Shown here piece after piece: positions 8,950 to 17,404 of a stretch of 64,000 bases of DNA (within the stretch, counting starts at the first letter, position 1; the number at the start of each line of letters is the position of its first letter). A model generated the notes under the pieces. It was not told where the DNA came from. It made no database searches and was given only the letters and a program-made list of their open reading frames with translations. The translations under genes and the position numbers were made by a program. Origin of the DNA: Pontibacterium sp049603715. Lineage in GTDB: Bacteria > Pseudomonadota > Gammaproteobacteria > Pseudomonadales > Balneatricaceae. The stretch spans positions 72,494-136,493 of the forward strand of contig JBMYSW010000008.1 of NCBI GenBank assembly GCA_049603715.1. Reading direction: 5' to 3'.

Positions 8950-11367
8950 ATGACCCAACTGCCTTTGCACTCTTCTCGCTCTTTACCCTTGTGGCTCTCT
9001 GCTCGTGTAGCACGCGTGCTGTGTACACTTTCGTTTGCAGGCACTCTAGTTGCCGCTAGCTTACCAAGCTGGGCAAAAACGCAACTCGTGCATGTGAGTG
9101 CTGTTGCGCCCGATGTGATTTCAATTGAAATTAAAGACGGCGAGCGAATCGGGGCCACCCAAGCGCCCTACAGTGAAGGCTTTTTTGATCAGATAGAAAT
9201 CAAAGACAGGCATCGTTGGATTCGACAAGCAGGTGACGTTGCGGGGGCGCTCGTAGGGCCAGACGATAATATCATTTACGGCTTCGACCGGTTTAGTGCT
9301 GGCAGCCTTAATCTAACCAGTGTCGACTCGACTTCAAGCTACCGCATTAGCTCCGCGGACGACAGTGCATTCAAAAACGCACTTTCGCCAAAAGCAGTGT
9401 TTCGCAAAAGCAAACCAGCCGATATGGCTCGCACTGGCTTTTGGCAGTTTGATTGGCCCATGCAGCACACCCTTTACCTGCAGCTGCCAAAGCCCTTAGT
9501 TGAAGGCAAAAGCTACGAGATCTCTTTAGCTAACTCGTCACTGCCTACCATCAGTTACAAGCACAATAGCCGCTTAAAACGTTCAGAGGCCGTCCACGCT
9601 TCACAAATTGGTTTTAGAAGTGACGACCCGCAAAAACTGGCCTTTGTGTCTGTTTGGCGAGGCAATGGCGGTGGCCAGCCCTACCCCAACACACTCAACT
9701 TTGAAGTGATTAACAGCCAAACAAATAAAATCGTATTAAAAGGTAAAAGCCGTATTTCGCGCCGCGCCTCTGAGAGCGAGGACATCTACCTGCAAAACTA
9801 CAACGGCAGTGACGTGCTTCAACTCGACTTTTCGAGCCTCAGTAGCCCAGGGCAATACCGTGTCTGCGTAATTCGCATTGGTTGCTCCTACGACTTCGCC
9901 ATTGGCAACAACACTTGGCAAACCGCTTTTGTCACCTCAGCTCGTGGCCTTTACCACCAACGCAATGGCATTGCGATTGGTGCGCCTTACTCTGACTATC
10001 AACGCCCACGCAATATGCACCCAGACGACGGCGTAAAGGTTTACCAGTCTCGAACACCACTCATGGACACGCAAAACGGCATTAACGCCAAAGGCACAGC
10101 CAATGACAACTTTGCTGAATTAATTCAGGGCAAAACGGGCACGATTGTCGAGGACGCATGGGGCGGCTATGCCGATGCCGGCGACTGGGACCGTCGCATA
10201 CAGCACCTTTTCACCACACGTCTAATGCTTGAACTTGTGGAGCTGTTTCCACAATACTACGAGGCTTTATCACTCAATATTCCAGAGAGCAACAACACCC
10301 TGCCCGACTTACTGGACGAGAGCCTTTGGGGCCTCGACTTTTTCCGCCGCTTACAATTACCTAACGGTGGCGTTCGAGGAGGTATTGAATCAGAAGAACA
10401 CCCTCGCCACGGTGAAGGCAGCTGGCAAGAATCGCAAACACTCATGGCTTATGCCCCCGGTGTTTGGTCTAGCTATATTTATGCAGGTGTAGCCGCACGC
10501 GCGGCCGGTGTGCTTGAGCGTTATGACAACACATTGGCACAAACTTATCGCGACTCGGCACTACGCGCCATGCAATGGGCTGAATCAGAGGCGCAAGGCA
10601 ACCATAGCACCTACCCAGCAGAAGTCAGAGACGAGCGTAACTTGGCAGCCGCTGAGCTGTTCCGACTAACAGGTGATGACCAATGGCATCGCATTTTTAA
10701 ACAGACGAGCTTTTTTGCTAAAGGGCCGGATATTCTTAAAAAATGGCAGTCTCATGACCAAACCGAAGCGGCTTTTGTTTACACCCTCACGCGTAATGGC
10801 GATAAGCGACTTCGTCAAAATGCAGCACAGTCCATTTTAAATGAAGCCAAACAAAGCATTGATATGGGCAATAAAACCGCCTTTAAGTGGACCAAGCGGG
10901 ACCCTTGGGCATGGCTAGGCTGGGGCAATATGACGGTACCTTCGGCACAGTCACTGGTACGCGCTCATTACATCACAGGCAATCAACAATATTTGCGTGC
11001 AGCGGTGAATGCCAGCCTGTTTGGTGCCGGCGCTAACCCACTTAACTTGGTGTACACCACCGGTGTAGGCCAAAACCCAGTGAAGCACCCGCTGCTGCAA
11101 GACTACCGTGTGAGTAACCAGCCTGCGCCACCGGGAATAACCGTGAACGGCCCACTTGAAACCAAGCGACAGTTAAACCATTGGTTTATCAAATTATTCC
11201 AAGAGCATATTTACCCTCAGCACGCCGAATGGCCTACCACTGAGGCTTACTTTGATGTTTATGACATAGCAGTACTCAACGAGTTTACGGTGCAATCGAC
11301 CATTGGCCCCAACGCTTACATTTGGGGTTATTTAGCAGCACGGCCAGCGCTCAAGGCCGGCCAGTAG
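8950..11367 (+). CDS. Secreted glycoside hydrolase family 9 enzyme (endoglucanase/glucosidase type)
   Basis: A 805-residue enzyme acting on beta-1,4-glucans or related glycans. The ATG at 8950 starts a signal peptide (arginine-containing n-region, hydrophobic core near residues 21-36, probable cleavage after SWA near residue 42). Residues of about 200-330 form an immunoglobulin-like CelD_N domain (EAVHASQIGF...YRVCV...YDFAI). The catalytic alpha6/alpha6 barrel follows. It carries GGYADAGDWDRR, with Asp409 and Asp412 as the expected catalytic base pair, and LNEFTVQ, with Glu778 as the expected acid. No carbohydrate-binding module is visible. The DAGDWDRR form resembles GH9 enzymes with exo or oligosaccharide activity. 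Exact substrate is unknown. Confidence 0.88.
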   Translation: MTQLPLHSSRSLPLWLSARVARVLCTLSFAGTLVAASLPSWAKTQLVHVSAVAPDVISIEIKDGERIGATQAPYSEGFFDQIEIKDRHRWIRQAGDVAGALVGPDDNIIYGFDRFSAGSLNLTSVDSTSSYRISSADDSAFKNALSPKAVFRKSKPADMARTGFWQFDWPMQHTLYLQLPKPLVEGKSYEISLANSSLPTISYKHNSRLKRSEAVHASQIGFRSDDPQKLAFVSVWRGNGGGQPYPNTLNFEVINSQTNKIVLKGKSRISRRASESEDIYLQNYNGSDVLQLDFSSLSSPGQYRVCVIRIGCSYDFAIGNNTWQTAFVTSARGLYHQRNGIAIGAPYSDYQRPRNMHPDDGVKVYQSRTPLMDTQNGINAKGTANDNFAELIQGKTGTIVEDAWGGYADAGDWDRRIQHLFTTRLMLELVELFPQYYEALSLNIPESNNTLPDLLDESLWGLDFFRRLQLPNGGVRGGIESEEHPRHGEGSWQESQTLMAYAPGVWSSYIYAGVAARAAGVLERYDNTLAQTYRDSALRAMQWAESEAQGNHSTYPAEVRDERNLAAAELFRLTGDDQWHRIFKQTSFFAKGPDILKKWQSHDQTEAAFVYTLTRNGDKRLRQNAAQSILNEAKQSIDMGNKTAFKWTKRDPWAWLGWGNMTVPSAQSLVRAHYITGNQQYLRAAVNASLFGAGANPLNLVYTTGVGQNPVKHPLLQDYRVSNQPAPPGITVNGPLETKRQLNHWFIKLFQEHIYPQHAEWPTTEAYFDVYDIAVLNEFTVQSTIGPNAYIWGYLAARPALKAGQ

Positions 11368-11394
11368 GTTTGAATTGATACAAAGGAAAGCGAC

Positions 11395-11817
11395 GTGCGT
11401 CTATCTTCAAAGCCCATCATTTTTGCGTTAATCTCCACCATTACCCTTGGGCTCTACCCCGCCTTTGTGCTTTCGTACACATGGGCGAATGTGGCCACAG
11501 CGGAGTTTGAGGGCGGTAAAAACGGCCAACTGGACGCTTATCGCCACACCCTCGCCAGCGCCGTGGTGTCCTATACCCTTAACGCCGACGCTGTCGCTTT
11601 GGTTACTCGCGTAATGGAACGAAACCAAAGTGGCCCCAACCTCATGGATAAACACAACAATGAGCTAGGTGCGGCGTTAGGCCAACAGGCTCCTCACTTC
11701 TTGGCCATAGAGCCCCTTGTAGCTAAGTATGTGGCTTTAGGTGCTGTAAATACCGCCAACCCAGAGCAGGTGACGTGGCTGCCGCAAAAACGCTGGAGCG
11801 AGAGCATTCTTTGGTAG
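11395..11817 (+). CDS. Small exported DUF6973-like protein of unknown function
   Basis: A 140-residue protein starting with GTG at 11395 behind an AAAGGAAAG ribosome binding site, 27 bases after the GH9 stop, so probably co-transcribed. It has a hydrophobic N-terminus (residues 8-28) that could be a signal peptide or membrane anchor. The core is NGQLDAYRHTLAS, then ERNQSG and MDKHNNELGAALG. This DA(Y/F)RH ... E ... MDxxNNxxG pattern resembles the DUF6973 family, in which the conserved His, Glu and Asp look like a metal or catalytic centre. Activity is not known to me. The linkage to GH9 may be incidental. Confidence 0.65.
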   Translation: MRLSSKPIIFALISTITLGLYPAFVLSYTWANVATAEFEGGKNGQLDAYRHTLASAVVSYTLNADAVALVTRVMERNQSGPNLMDKHNNELGAALGQQAPHFLAIEPLVAKYVALGAVNTANPEQVTWLPQKRWSESILW

Positions 11818-11850
11818 GCTTTTACCCTATACATCGCGGTATAAAGCGGC

Positions 11851-12291
11851 TTAGCCGTTTCTTTCAAACACACCATTGAGCTTATCGAGTAGCGTCACTA
11901 GCTGATGAAGCTCTTCGTCACTCATGTGAGGCACGCGACAACGAAGGGCTTCGGGGATGCCCACCGCTTGGGCTTGCAGTGCCTGGCCTTTTGCTAATAA
12001 GCGCACCCGACGCTGACGACCATCGCTGGGGTCGCGCACCACCTCTAACAACTGCTTTTGCGCCATCTTTTTAAGAATTTGCGTTAACGCACCGCCATCT
12101 ACTGCTGTCGCTAACAAAAGCTCAGCCACCGCCACATCGTCTTTTTCCCACAGCGCCATAAGCACCACATACTGAGGGTAAGTCACATCCAGTACCTTCA
12201 AATGCTCGCGGTAACTACGCACCACGCCATTCGAGGCTTTGTATAAACGATGACAAAGCTGGTTTTTTAATTGAAGTTGATCGTAGCTCAT
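11851..12291 (-). CDS. ohrR: MarR-family organic-peroxide sensor repressor
   Basis: A 146-residue winged-helix MarR protein. Its N-terminus NQLCHRLYKASN carries a cysteine at residue 13, the position of the peroxide-sensing cysteine in OhrR proteins. Oxidation by organic hydroperoxides is expected to release it from DNA. The winged-helix region lies around VDGGALTQILKKM...RDPSDGRQRRVRL, and the wing DGRQRR is typical. It is divergent from ohr, the usual target, and two 17-bp repeats lie between the starts. An additional cysteine at about residue 117 could form a disulfide as in two-Cys OhrR. Assignment is strong by sequence plus context. Confidence 0.9.
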   Translation of the reverse strand: MSYDQLQLKNQLCHRLYKASNGVVRSYREHLKVLDVTYPQYVVLMALWEKDDVAVAELLLATAVDGGALTQILKKMAQKQLLEVVRDPSDGRQRRVRLLAKGQALQAQAVGIPEALRCRVPHMSDEELHQLVTLLDKLNGVFERNG

Positions 12292-12373
12292 AACTCACCG
12301 CAAAACTTAAAAACGAGGCCCGATAACCAACTCACCGATGCCTCTTCGCTCACTGATATTATCAACACATAAT

Positions 12374-12390
12374 AATTTGCACACAAAGTA
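12374..12390. promoter_or_regulatory. OhrR operator-like repeat 1
   Basis: AATTTGCACACAAAGTA, containing the inverted half-sites TTTG and CAAA separated by 4 bases. It differs at one base from the copy at 12421-12437 and lies in the ohrR-ohr divergent region. Likely OhrR binding site by position; not tested. Confidence 0.55.
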
Positions 12391-12420
12391 CTTGCAAGAA
12401 TGCGCGTAAGCCTATAAATT

Positions 12421-12437
12421 AATTTGCATACAAAGTA
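12421..12437. promoter_or_regulatory. OhrR operator-like repeat 2
   Basis: AATTTGCATACAAAGTA, 47 bp from the first copy (12374) and 57 bp before the ohr start. Same TTTG-N4-CAAA inverted half-sites. The pair probably controls ohrR and ohr separately or cooperatively. Confidence 0.55.
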
Positions 12438-12493
12438 AATTAAAGCACTAATCATCCTAGTGCTCTCCAATATACAAATACAGGAGCTTAATG

Positions 12494-12928
12494 ATGGCAA
12501 GCCTTGAAAAAACACTTTATACCGCTCGTGCAAATGTGACCGGAGGCCGTGAGGGCGCCGCTACCTCAGACGATGGTCGCTTAGATATCACCCTTTCTAC
12601 GCCTAAGGCCCTAGGCGGCACCGATGGCCCCGGCACCAACCCTGAACAACTGTTCGCAGCGGGCTATGCCGCTTGCTTTATTGGTGCACTGGGTTTGGTT
12701 GCACAGCAAGCCAAAGTAGCCTTACCAAAAGATGTGGCCATTGATGCGAGTGTGGATATTGGCCCTGTTACCCAAGGCTTTGGAATCGCCGTGGCCCTTG
12801 AGGTATCGCTACCCGGTATCGACGCCGAGCTAGCGCAAACACTGGTGGAGAAAGCCCACAAGGTTTGCCCATACTCCAACGCGACCCGTGGCAATATTGA
12901 TGTCGCGCTCAGCGTAAAGTCTTCATAA
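12494..12928 (+). CDS. ohr: Organic hydroperoxide resistance protein (Ohr/OsmC family)
   Basis: A 144-residue thiol peroxidase that reduces organic and lipid hydroperoxides. The catalytic peroxidatic and resolving cysteines are visible in YAACFIGAL (about residue 60) and KVCPYSNATRGN (about residue 124), and the conserved TNPEQLFAAGYAACF segment is typical of Ohr rather than OsmC. Two adjacent ATG codons exist; the second (12494) is better spaced (7 bases) from AGGAG at 12482-12486. Divergent from its probable repressor OhrR. Confidence 0.95.
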   Translation: MASLEKTLYTARANVTGGREGAATSDDGRLDITLSTPKALGGTDGPGTNPEQLFAAGYAACFIGALGLVAQQAKVALPKDVAIDASVDIGPVTQGFGIAVALEVSLPGIDAELAQTLVEKAHKVCPYSNATRGNIDVALSVKSS

Positions 12929-12952
12929 AACTTACTTAGAACAAGCCAGTGC

Positions 12953-12993
12953 TGCCCCCAAAAACCAAGAAGTACTTTTGTTGGGCGGGGGCA
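12953..12993 (+). terminator. GC-rich hairpin after ohr
   Basis: TGCCCCC (12953-12959) pairs with GGGGGCA (12987-12993) around a 27-base loop with further partial pairing. There is no T-run after it, so it may be a weak terminator or a transcript-stabilising hairpin. Confidence 0.4.
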
Positions 12994-13037
12994 CGCAGCT
13001 TTGGTGAGCGCTTAGGGAGTATATTAGAAGGTATAAC

Positions 13038-13370
13038 TTAAGGCTTAGGCCCCTGAGTAGGCGGTAACGGTGTCACCACCGCTTTGGCTTTTGCCACTTT
13101 TGATACCCCTTCGCGCTTAACTTCATCGATGCGCACAATCGACTGCATCGGAATGTAAGAGCACTTTACATCAGCAAACTCTTGCTTGAGTTTCTCTTCA
13201 CCTGGGTCGACCAATAACTCACTTCGGTTACCAAACACAAACGCCTCTACCTGAATAAAGCCCCACAAATCGCTTTGGTAAACATGACGGGCATACATTT
13301 CATACAGCTCGTCTTGGTTAATAAAAAGAATGCGATAAATTGGCGAGTTATCAGTTGTTTTGGACGTCAT
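13038..13370 (-). CDS. DUF1820 family protein
   Basis: A 110-residue soluble protein of the DUF1820 family (PF08850), widespread in gammaproteobacteria and of unknown function. The family core is IYRILFINQDELYEMYARHV in two halves, then GFIQVEAFVFG and IPMQSIVRIDEVKREG. The last 20 residues are a low-complexity Pro-rich tail. In many relatives it neighbours miaB, as here (divergent). I recognise the family but cannot assign a role. Confidence 0.85.
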   Translation of the reverse strand: MTSKTTDNSPIYRILFINQDELYEMYARHVYQSDLWGFIQVEAFVFGNRSELLVDPGEEKLKQEFADVKCSYIPMQSIVRIDEVKREGVSKVAKAKAVVTPLPPTQGPKP

Positions 13371-13711
13371 AGCGCTTTCCCCATGTAAAAACAGTCTTGG
13401 CAGCTATTTATGGGCGGCTTTAAACAAAACAAGGGATAAAGCCACACAGGTTTGCAACGGCTTGCAGCGCACAAAAAACAAACAATCTTCACCTTGGGTA
13501 GCTATGCACTGTGTGTGGCATCACGTATAATGCGCGGTTCATTATTTTTGAGTGATAATTTTGCGCCTGTTTTAGCGCACTCAGCCAAGCGCTTTATTGA
13601 GCGTTTTCGCTGCAGTTTCACCAAAGAACAAAGAATTTTGCTGCCGGTTTGCGACATTGTGCAACCACAGCCTACACCCCGCTTATCGCATACGAAGAAC
13701 ACAGGTGAATA
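13371..13711. other. 341-bp divergent region upstream of miaB
   Basis: Contains a consensus TATAAT at 13526-13531 in the orientation of miaB, which would give a leader of roughly 170 bases. Short overlapping ORFs on both strands have no family features and look like noise. Confidence 0.4.
13526..13531 (+). promoter_or_regulatory. Putative -10 box of the miaB operon
   Basis: Perfect TATAAT hexamer. The matching -35 (around 13503-13508) is poor, so this is tentative. Confidence 0.3.
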
Positions 13712-15067
13712 ATGGCCAAAAAGCTATTTATCAAAACACACGGTTGCCAGATGAACGAATACGATTCATCTCGCATGGCTGACTTACTTGGCGAAAGCCA
13801 TGAGCTAGAGCTAACCGAAAACCAAGACGAAGCCGATGTATTGCTTCTCAACACCTGTTCGATTCGCGAAAAAGCGCAAGAAAAGGTTTTTCATCAACTC
13901 GGCCGTTGGCGCAAGCTTAAAGAGTCTAACCCCAAGCTCGTTATTGGTGTGGGCGGCTGTGTAGCCAGCCAAGAAGGCAGCGCCATTCGCGACCGTGCCC
14001 CCTACGTTGATATGATTTTTGGCCCGCAAACCTTGCACCGTTTGCCAGAGATGATTGACGAAAGCAAAAAAGGCACAGTGGGCATCGTTGATGTGTCCTT
14101 CCCTGAGATCGAAAAATTCGACCACCTTCCTGCACCTAAGGTTGAAGGCGCTGAAGCCTTTGTATCGGTGATGGAAGGTTGCTCTAAGTACTGTACCTTC
14201 TGTGTTGTACCTTACACCCGTGGCGAAGAAGTTAGCCGTCCTTACGACGACGTTATCACCGAGTGTGTCGAGCTTGCTGAGCAAGGCGTGCGCGAAGTGA
14301 ACTTGCTAGGTCAAAACGTAAACGCCTACCGCGGTGCCACCTTTGATGGCGATACCGCCGACTTGGCTGAACTGATTCGCGGCGTTGCTGCCATTGACGG
14401 TATCGACCGTATTCGTTTCACCACGTCGCACCCAGTGGAGTTCTCAGACTCGCTGATCGAAGCCTACGCCGACGTACCTGAGCTTGTTAACTTTTTGCAC
14501 TTGCCAGTACAAAGCGGCTCTGACCGCATTTTGATGGCGATGAAGCGTGGCCACACGGCGATTGAGTACAAGTCTAAAATTCGTGCGCTTCGCAAAATTC
14601 GCCCAGACATCTGCATCTCGTCTGACTTTATTATCGGCTTCCCGAACGAGTCGGAAGCGGACTTTGAAGCAACAATGAAGCTTATCCAAGACATCGGCTT
14701 TGATAACTCCTTTAGCTTTATCTACAGCCGCCGTCCGGGCACACCAGCGTCGGACCTACCAGATACGGTAAGCGAAGAAGAAAAGAAAAAGCGCTTGAGC
14801 ATTTTGCAAACACGCATCACCCAGCAAGCCATGGCCATCAGCCGTCGCATGGTGGGCAGCACCCAGCGCATTTTGGTCAACGGTTACTCCAAAAAAGACC
14901 CAGGCATGCTTAGCGGCCGTACTGAAAATAACCGCGTGGTTAACTTCCGTTGTAGTAACCCAGACCTAATTGGCCACTTTGCGGATGTGCACATTGCCGA
15001 AGCTTACGCCAACTCGCTGTTGGGCGAATTGGTAAGCTCCGAGCTTGATGCCAAGACGATTAACTAA
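13712..15067 (+). CDS. miaB: tRNA-2-methylthio-N6-dimethylallyladenosine synthase
   Basis: A 451-residue radical SAM methylthiotransferase that converts i6A37 to ms2i6A37 in tRNAs reading UNN codons. The N-terminal UPF0004 domain has KTHGCQMNEYDS with the first auxiliary-cluster cysteine, followed by NTCSIREKA and GGCVAS. The radical SAM motif is CSKYCTFCVVPYTRG (CxxxCxxC, about residue 156), and the C-terminus is a TRAM domain. It heads the miaB-ybeZ-ybeY-ybeX-lnt operon. Start ATG follows AGGTGAATA. Confidence 0.97.
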   Translation: MAKKLFIKTHGCQMNEYDSSRMADLLGESHELELTENQDEADVLLLNTCSIREKAQEKVFHQLGRWRKLKESNPKLVIGVGGCVASQEGSAIRDRAPYVDMIFGPQTLHRLPEMIDESKKGTVGIVDVSFPEIEKFDHLPAPKVEGAEAFVSVMEGCSKYCTFCVVPYTRGEEVSRPYDDVITECVELAEQGVREVNLLGQNVNAYRGATFDGDTADLAELIRGVAAIDGIDRIRFTTSHPVEFSDSLIEAYADVPELVNFLHLPVQSGSDRILMAMKRGHTAIEYKSKIRALRKIRPDICISSDFIIGFPNESEADFEATMKLIQDIGFDNSFSFIYSRRPGTPASDLPDTVSEEEKKKRLSILQTRITQQAMAISRRMVGSTQRILVNGYSKKDPGMLSGRTENNRVVNFRCSNPDLIGHFADVHIAEAYANSLLGELVSSELDAKTIN

Positions 15068-15082
15068 TTTAAAGGACCTGAC

Positions 15083-16069
15083 TTGAGCGACCATACCGCT
15101 TCGCGTTTGCAATTAGAGCCAAACGACCCACAATTGCTGGCTGCCCTGTGTGGCCAGCTAAATGAAAACCTCAAACTGATTGAAGAGCGCCTTGGCGTTA
15201 GCGTACTTAATCGTGGTAATCAGTTTCAGGTGGAAGGCGATACAGATGCCACCACGGCAGCCTGCCAGCTCATCCAAAACCTGTACGCAGAGGCCATTGC
15301 CGGCACTGAATTGACCAGCGACTATGTTCACCTCTGCTTACAGCAATCTGGCGTTGCACAACTGAGCGACGATCCAGAAGCAGCTTACGACCTCAGTATT
15401 CGTACCCGCAAAAAGCTCGTTAAGCCTCGCGGCTTAAACCAGCAAAAGTACGTTCACTCCATTCTTCGCCAAGACATTAACTTTGGCATTGGCCCCGCGG
15501 GTACGGGTAAAACTTACCTTGCGGTTGCTTGTGCAGTTGATGCCTTAGAGCGTGAAGAAGTGGAGCGCATTTTGTTGGTTCGCCCAGCGGTAGAAGCTGG
15601 CGAAAAGCTAGGCTTTTTACCGGGTGATTTAAGCCAAAAAGTCGACCCTTACCTTCGCCCTCTTTACGATGCGCTGTTTGAGATGCTCGGCTTTGAGCGC
15701 GTAACTAAGCTGATTGAAAAGAACGTGATTGAAGTCGCGCCTTTGGCTTACATGCGTGGCCGTACCCTCAACAACGCCTTTGTTATTTTGGACGAAAGCC
15801 AAAACACCACTCGCGAACAAATGAAAATGTTCTTAACCCGTATTGGTTTTGGCACCACCGCCGTGGTCACGGGGGACATTACTCAGGTCGACTTACCTAA
15901 GGGTACTGCTTCGGGGTTAAAACACGCGCTCGAAGTACTTTCTGACGTAGAAGGCATTGGCTTTACCCACTTTAGCGCTAAAGACGTAGTGCGCCATCCG
16001 CTTGTTCAGCATATTGTTCGCGCCTACGATCGCTTTGAACAAAAGCAAAACAAAGGTAAGAGCGCATGA
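15083..16069 (+). CDS. ybeZ: PhoH-like ATPase
   Basis: A 328-residue PhoH-family P-loop ATPase, thought to act with YbeY in RNA metabolism. The start is TTG at 15083, set by AAAGGA at 15071-15076; no ATG fits. Walker A is GPAGTGKTYLA (about residue 139), Walker B is VILDESQN, and the N-terminal 70 residues form the small KH-like region seen in the family. It overlaps ybeY by 4 bases (ATGA), indicating coupled translation. Confidence 0.94.
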   Translation: MSDHTASRLQLEPNDPQLLAALCGQLNENLKLIEERLGVSVLNRGNQFQVEGDTDATTAACQLIQNLYAEAIAGTELTSDYVHLCLQQSGVAQLSDDPEAAYDLSIRTRKKLVKPRGLNQQKYVHSILRQDINFGIGPAGTGKTYLAVACAVDALEREEVERILLVRPAVEAGEKLGFLPGDLSQKVDPYLRPLYDALFEMLGFERVTKLIEKNVIEVAPLAYMRGRTLNNAFVILDESQNTTREQMKMFLTRIGFGTTAVVTGDITQVDLPKGTASGLKHALEVLSDVEGIGFTHFSAKDVVRHPLVQHIVRAYDRFEQKQNKGKSA

Positions 16070-16560
16070 ACGACGCTGCTAACATCGAGCTAGACCTCGA
16101 CATTCAAGTTGCTGTTGAAGGGCATACCTTGCCAAGCGAAGAGCAAATTGAGCAGTGGGTACTCACAGCCCTTGCAGGCCGTGTAGATAAGCCATGCGAA
16201 ATGTGTGTTCGTATTTGCGACCCTAGCGAAAGCCAAAGCCTTAACAACGAATACCGCGGCAAAGACAAACCCACCAATGTTTTGTCCTTCGATATCGAAG
16301 CACCAGACGACCTTCCAGTTAAGCTACTGGGCGATTTGGTGATTTGTGCCGAGGTGGTAGAAACCGAAGCCAGTGAGCAAGGTAAACCGCTGTTCGACCA
16401 TTGGACCCATATGGTGTTGCATGGCACCTTGCATTTACTGGGCTACGACCATATAAATGACGAAGACGCGCAAGTCATGGAGTCTCTCGAAACCGAGTTA
16501 CTTGCGTCGCTTAATATTTCAGACCCTTATACATTACAGGAAGACACCCCCCATGAGTGA
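16066..16560 (+). CDS. ybeY: Endoribonuclease / rRNA maturation factor YbeY
   Basis: A 164-residue zinc-dependent endoribonuclease needed for 16S rRNA 3'-end maturation and 70S quality control. The zinc site HGTLHLLGYDH (HxxxHxxxxxH) is intact, preceded by the YRGKDKPTNVLSF segment of the family. It overlaps ybeZ by 4 bases and ybeX by 8 bases. Confidence 0.96.
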   Translation: MNDAANIELDLDIQVAVEGHTLPSEEQIEQWVLTALAGRVDKPCEMCVRICDPSESQSLNNEYRGKDKPTNVLSFDIEAPDDLPVKLLGDLVICAEVVETEASEQGKPLFDHWTHMVLHGTLHLLGYDHINDEDAQVMESLETELLASLNISDPYTLQEDTPHE

Positions 16561-17404
16561 GGATGGCCCGGAACAGTCGAAAGGCTGGTTAGGCAAAATA
16601 GCCGAAGCCTTTAGCGACGACCCGCGTACCCGCGATGATTTAATCACCGATCTACGTAACTCGGTCGATGAAGGCTTACTCGATAACGACGCACTGAGCA
16701 TTATCGAGGGCGCCCTCCAAGTTTCTGACAAGCAAGTTCGTGATGTCATGATTCCTCGCTCACAAATGGTGGTAGTCGAAGCCGACCAAACCCCACGTGA
16801 GTTTTTACCACTGGTTATTTCCAGTGCCCACAGCCGCTTCCCTGTCATGGGCGAAAACCACAACGAAGTCATTGGCATTCTGCTCGCCAAAGACCTGCTT
16901 TCGCTGATTTTGGAAGAAAACCGCGAGCATTTTGATATTCGCAGCAATGTCCGCGAGCCTACCCTGATTCCCGAATCAAAGCGCCTAAACGTTTTGCTTA
17001 AAGAGTTTCGAGTAAACCGTCACCACATGGCGATTGTTGTGGATGAATTTGGCGGTATTGCAGGCCTTGTCACCATCGAAGATGTGTTAGAGCAGATCGT
17101 AGGTGAAATTGAAGACGAGCACGATATCGAAGAAGATGAAGGCAATATTCGCCCATTTTCTAAGAATGGCTTTATTGTCAAAGCACTGACACCGATTGAA
17201 GACTTTAACGAGTTTTTTGATACCGGCATGTCAGACCAAGACTTTGACACCATTGGCGGCTTAGTGACCCAACACTTTGGCCACTTGCCTCAAAAAGATG
17301 AAAGCGTCACCTTTGGTCGCTTCAACTTTAAGGTATTGTCTGCCGACAACCGTCGTTTGCGGTTACTACAAGTAACCCCAATCGACCAAGACAGCGCACA
17401 CTAA
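16553..17404 (+). CDS. ybeX: CBS-domain protein YbeX (CorC family)
   Basis: A 283-residue cytoplasmic CorC-type protein linked to Mg/Co handling and ribosome maintenance. The ATG at 16553 follows AGGAAG at 16538 and is preferred to the longer frame, which runs through ybeY. The order is an acidic N-terminus, a CBS pair (from VRDVMIPRSQMVVV near residue 64 to about 190, including VVDEFGGIAGLVTIEDV), then the CorC_HlyC transporter-associated domain. No membrane helices are seen, unlike full CorB/HlyC proteins. The stop overlaps the lnt start (TAATG). Confidence 0.93.
   Translation: MSEDGPEQSKGWLGKIAEAFSDDPRTRDDLITDLRNSVDEGLLDNDALSIIEGALQVSDKQVRDVMIPRSQMVVVEADQTPREFLPLVISSAHSRFPVMGENHNEVIGILLAKDLLSLILEENREHFDIRSNVREPTLIPESKRLNVLLKEFRVNRHHMAIVVDEFGGIAGLVTIEDVLEQIVGEIEDEHDIEEDEGNIRPFSKNGFIVKALTPIEDFNEFFDTGMSDQDFDTIGGLVTQHFGHLPQKDESVTFGRFNFKVLSADNRRLRLLQVTPIDQDSAH

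Noticed and set aside
13452..13854. Short overlapping ORFs between DUF1820 and miaB
   Set aside because: They overlap one another on both strands and lack ribosome binding sites and recognisable motifs.
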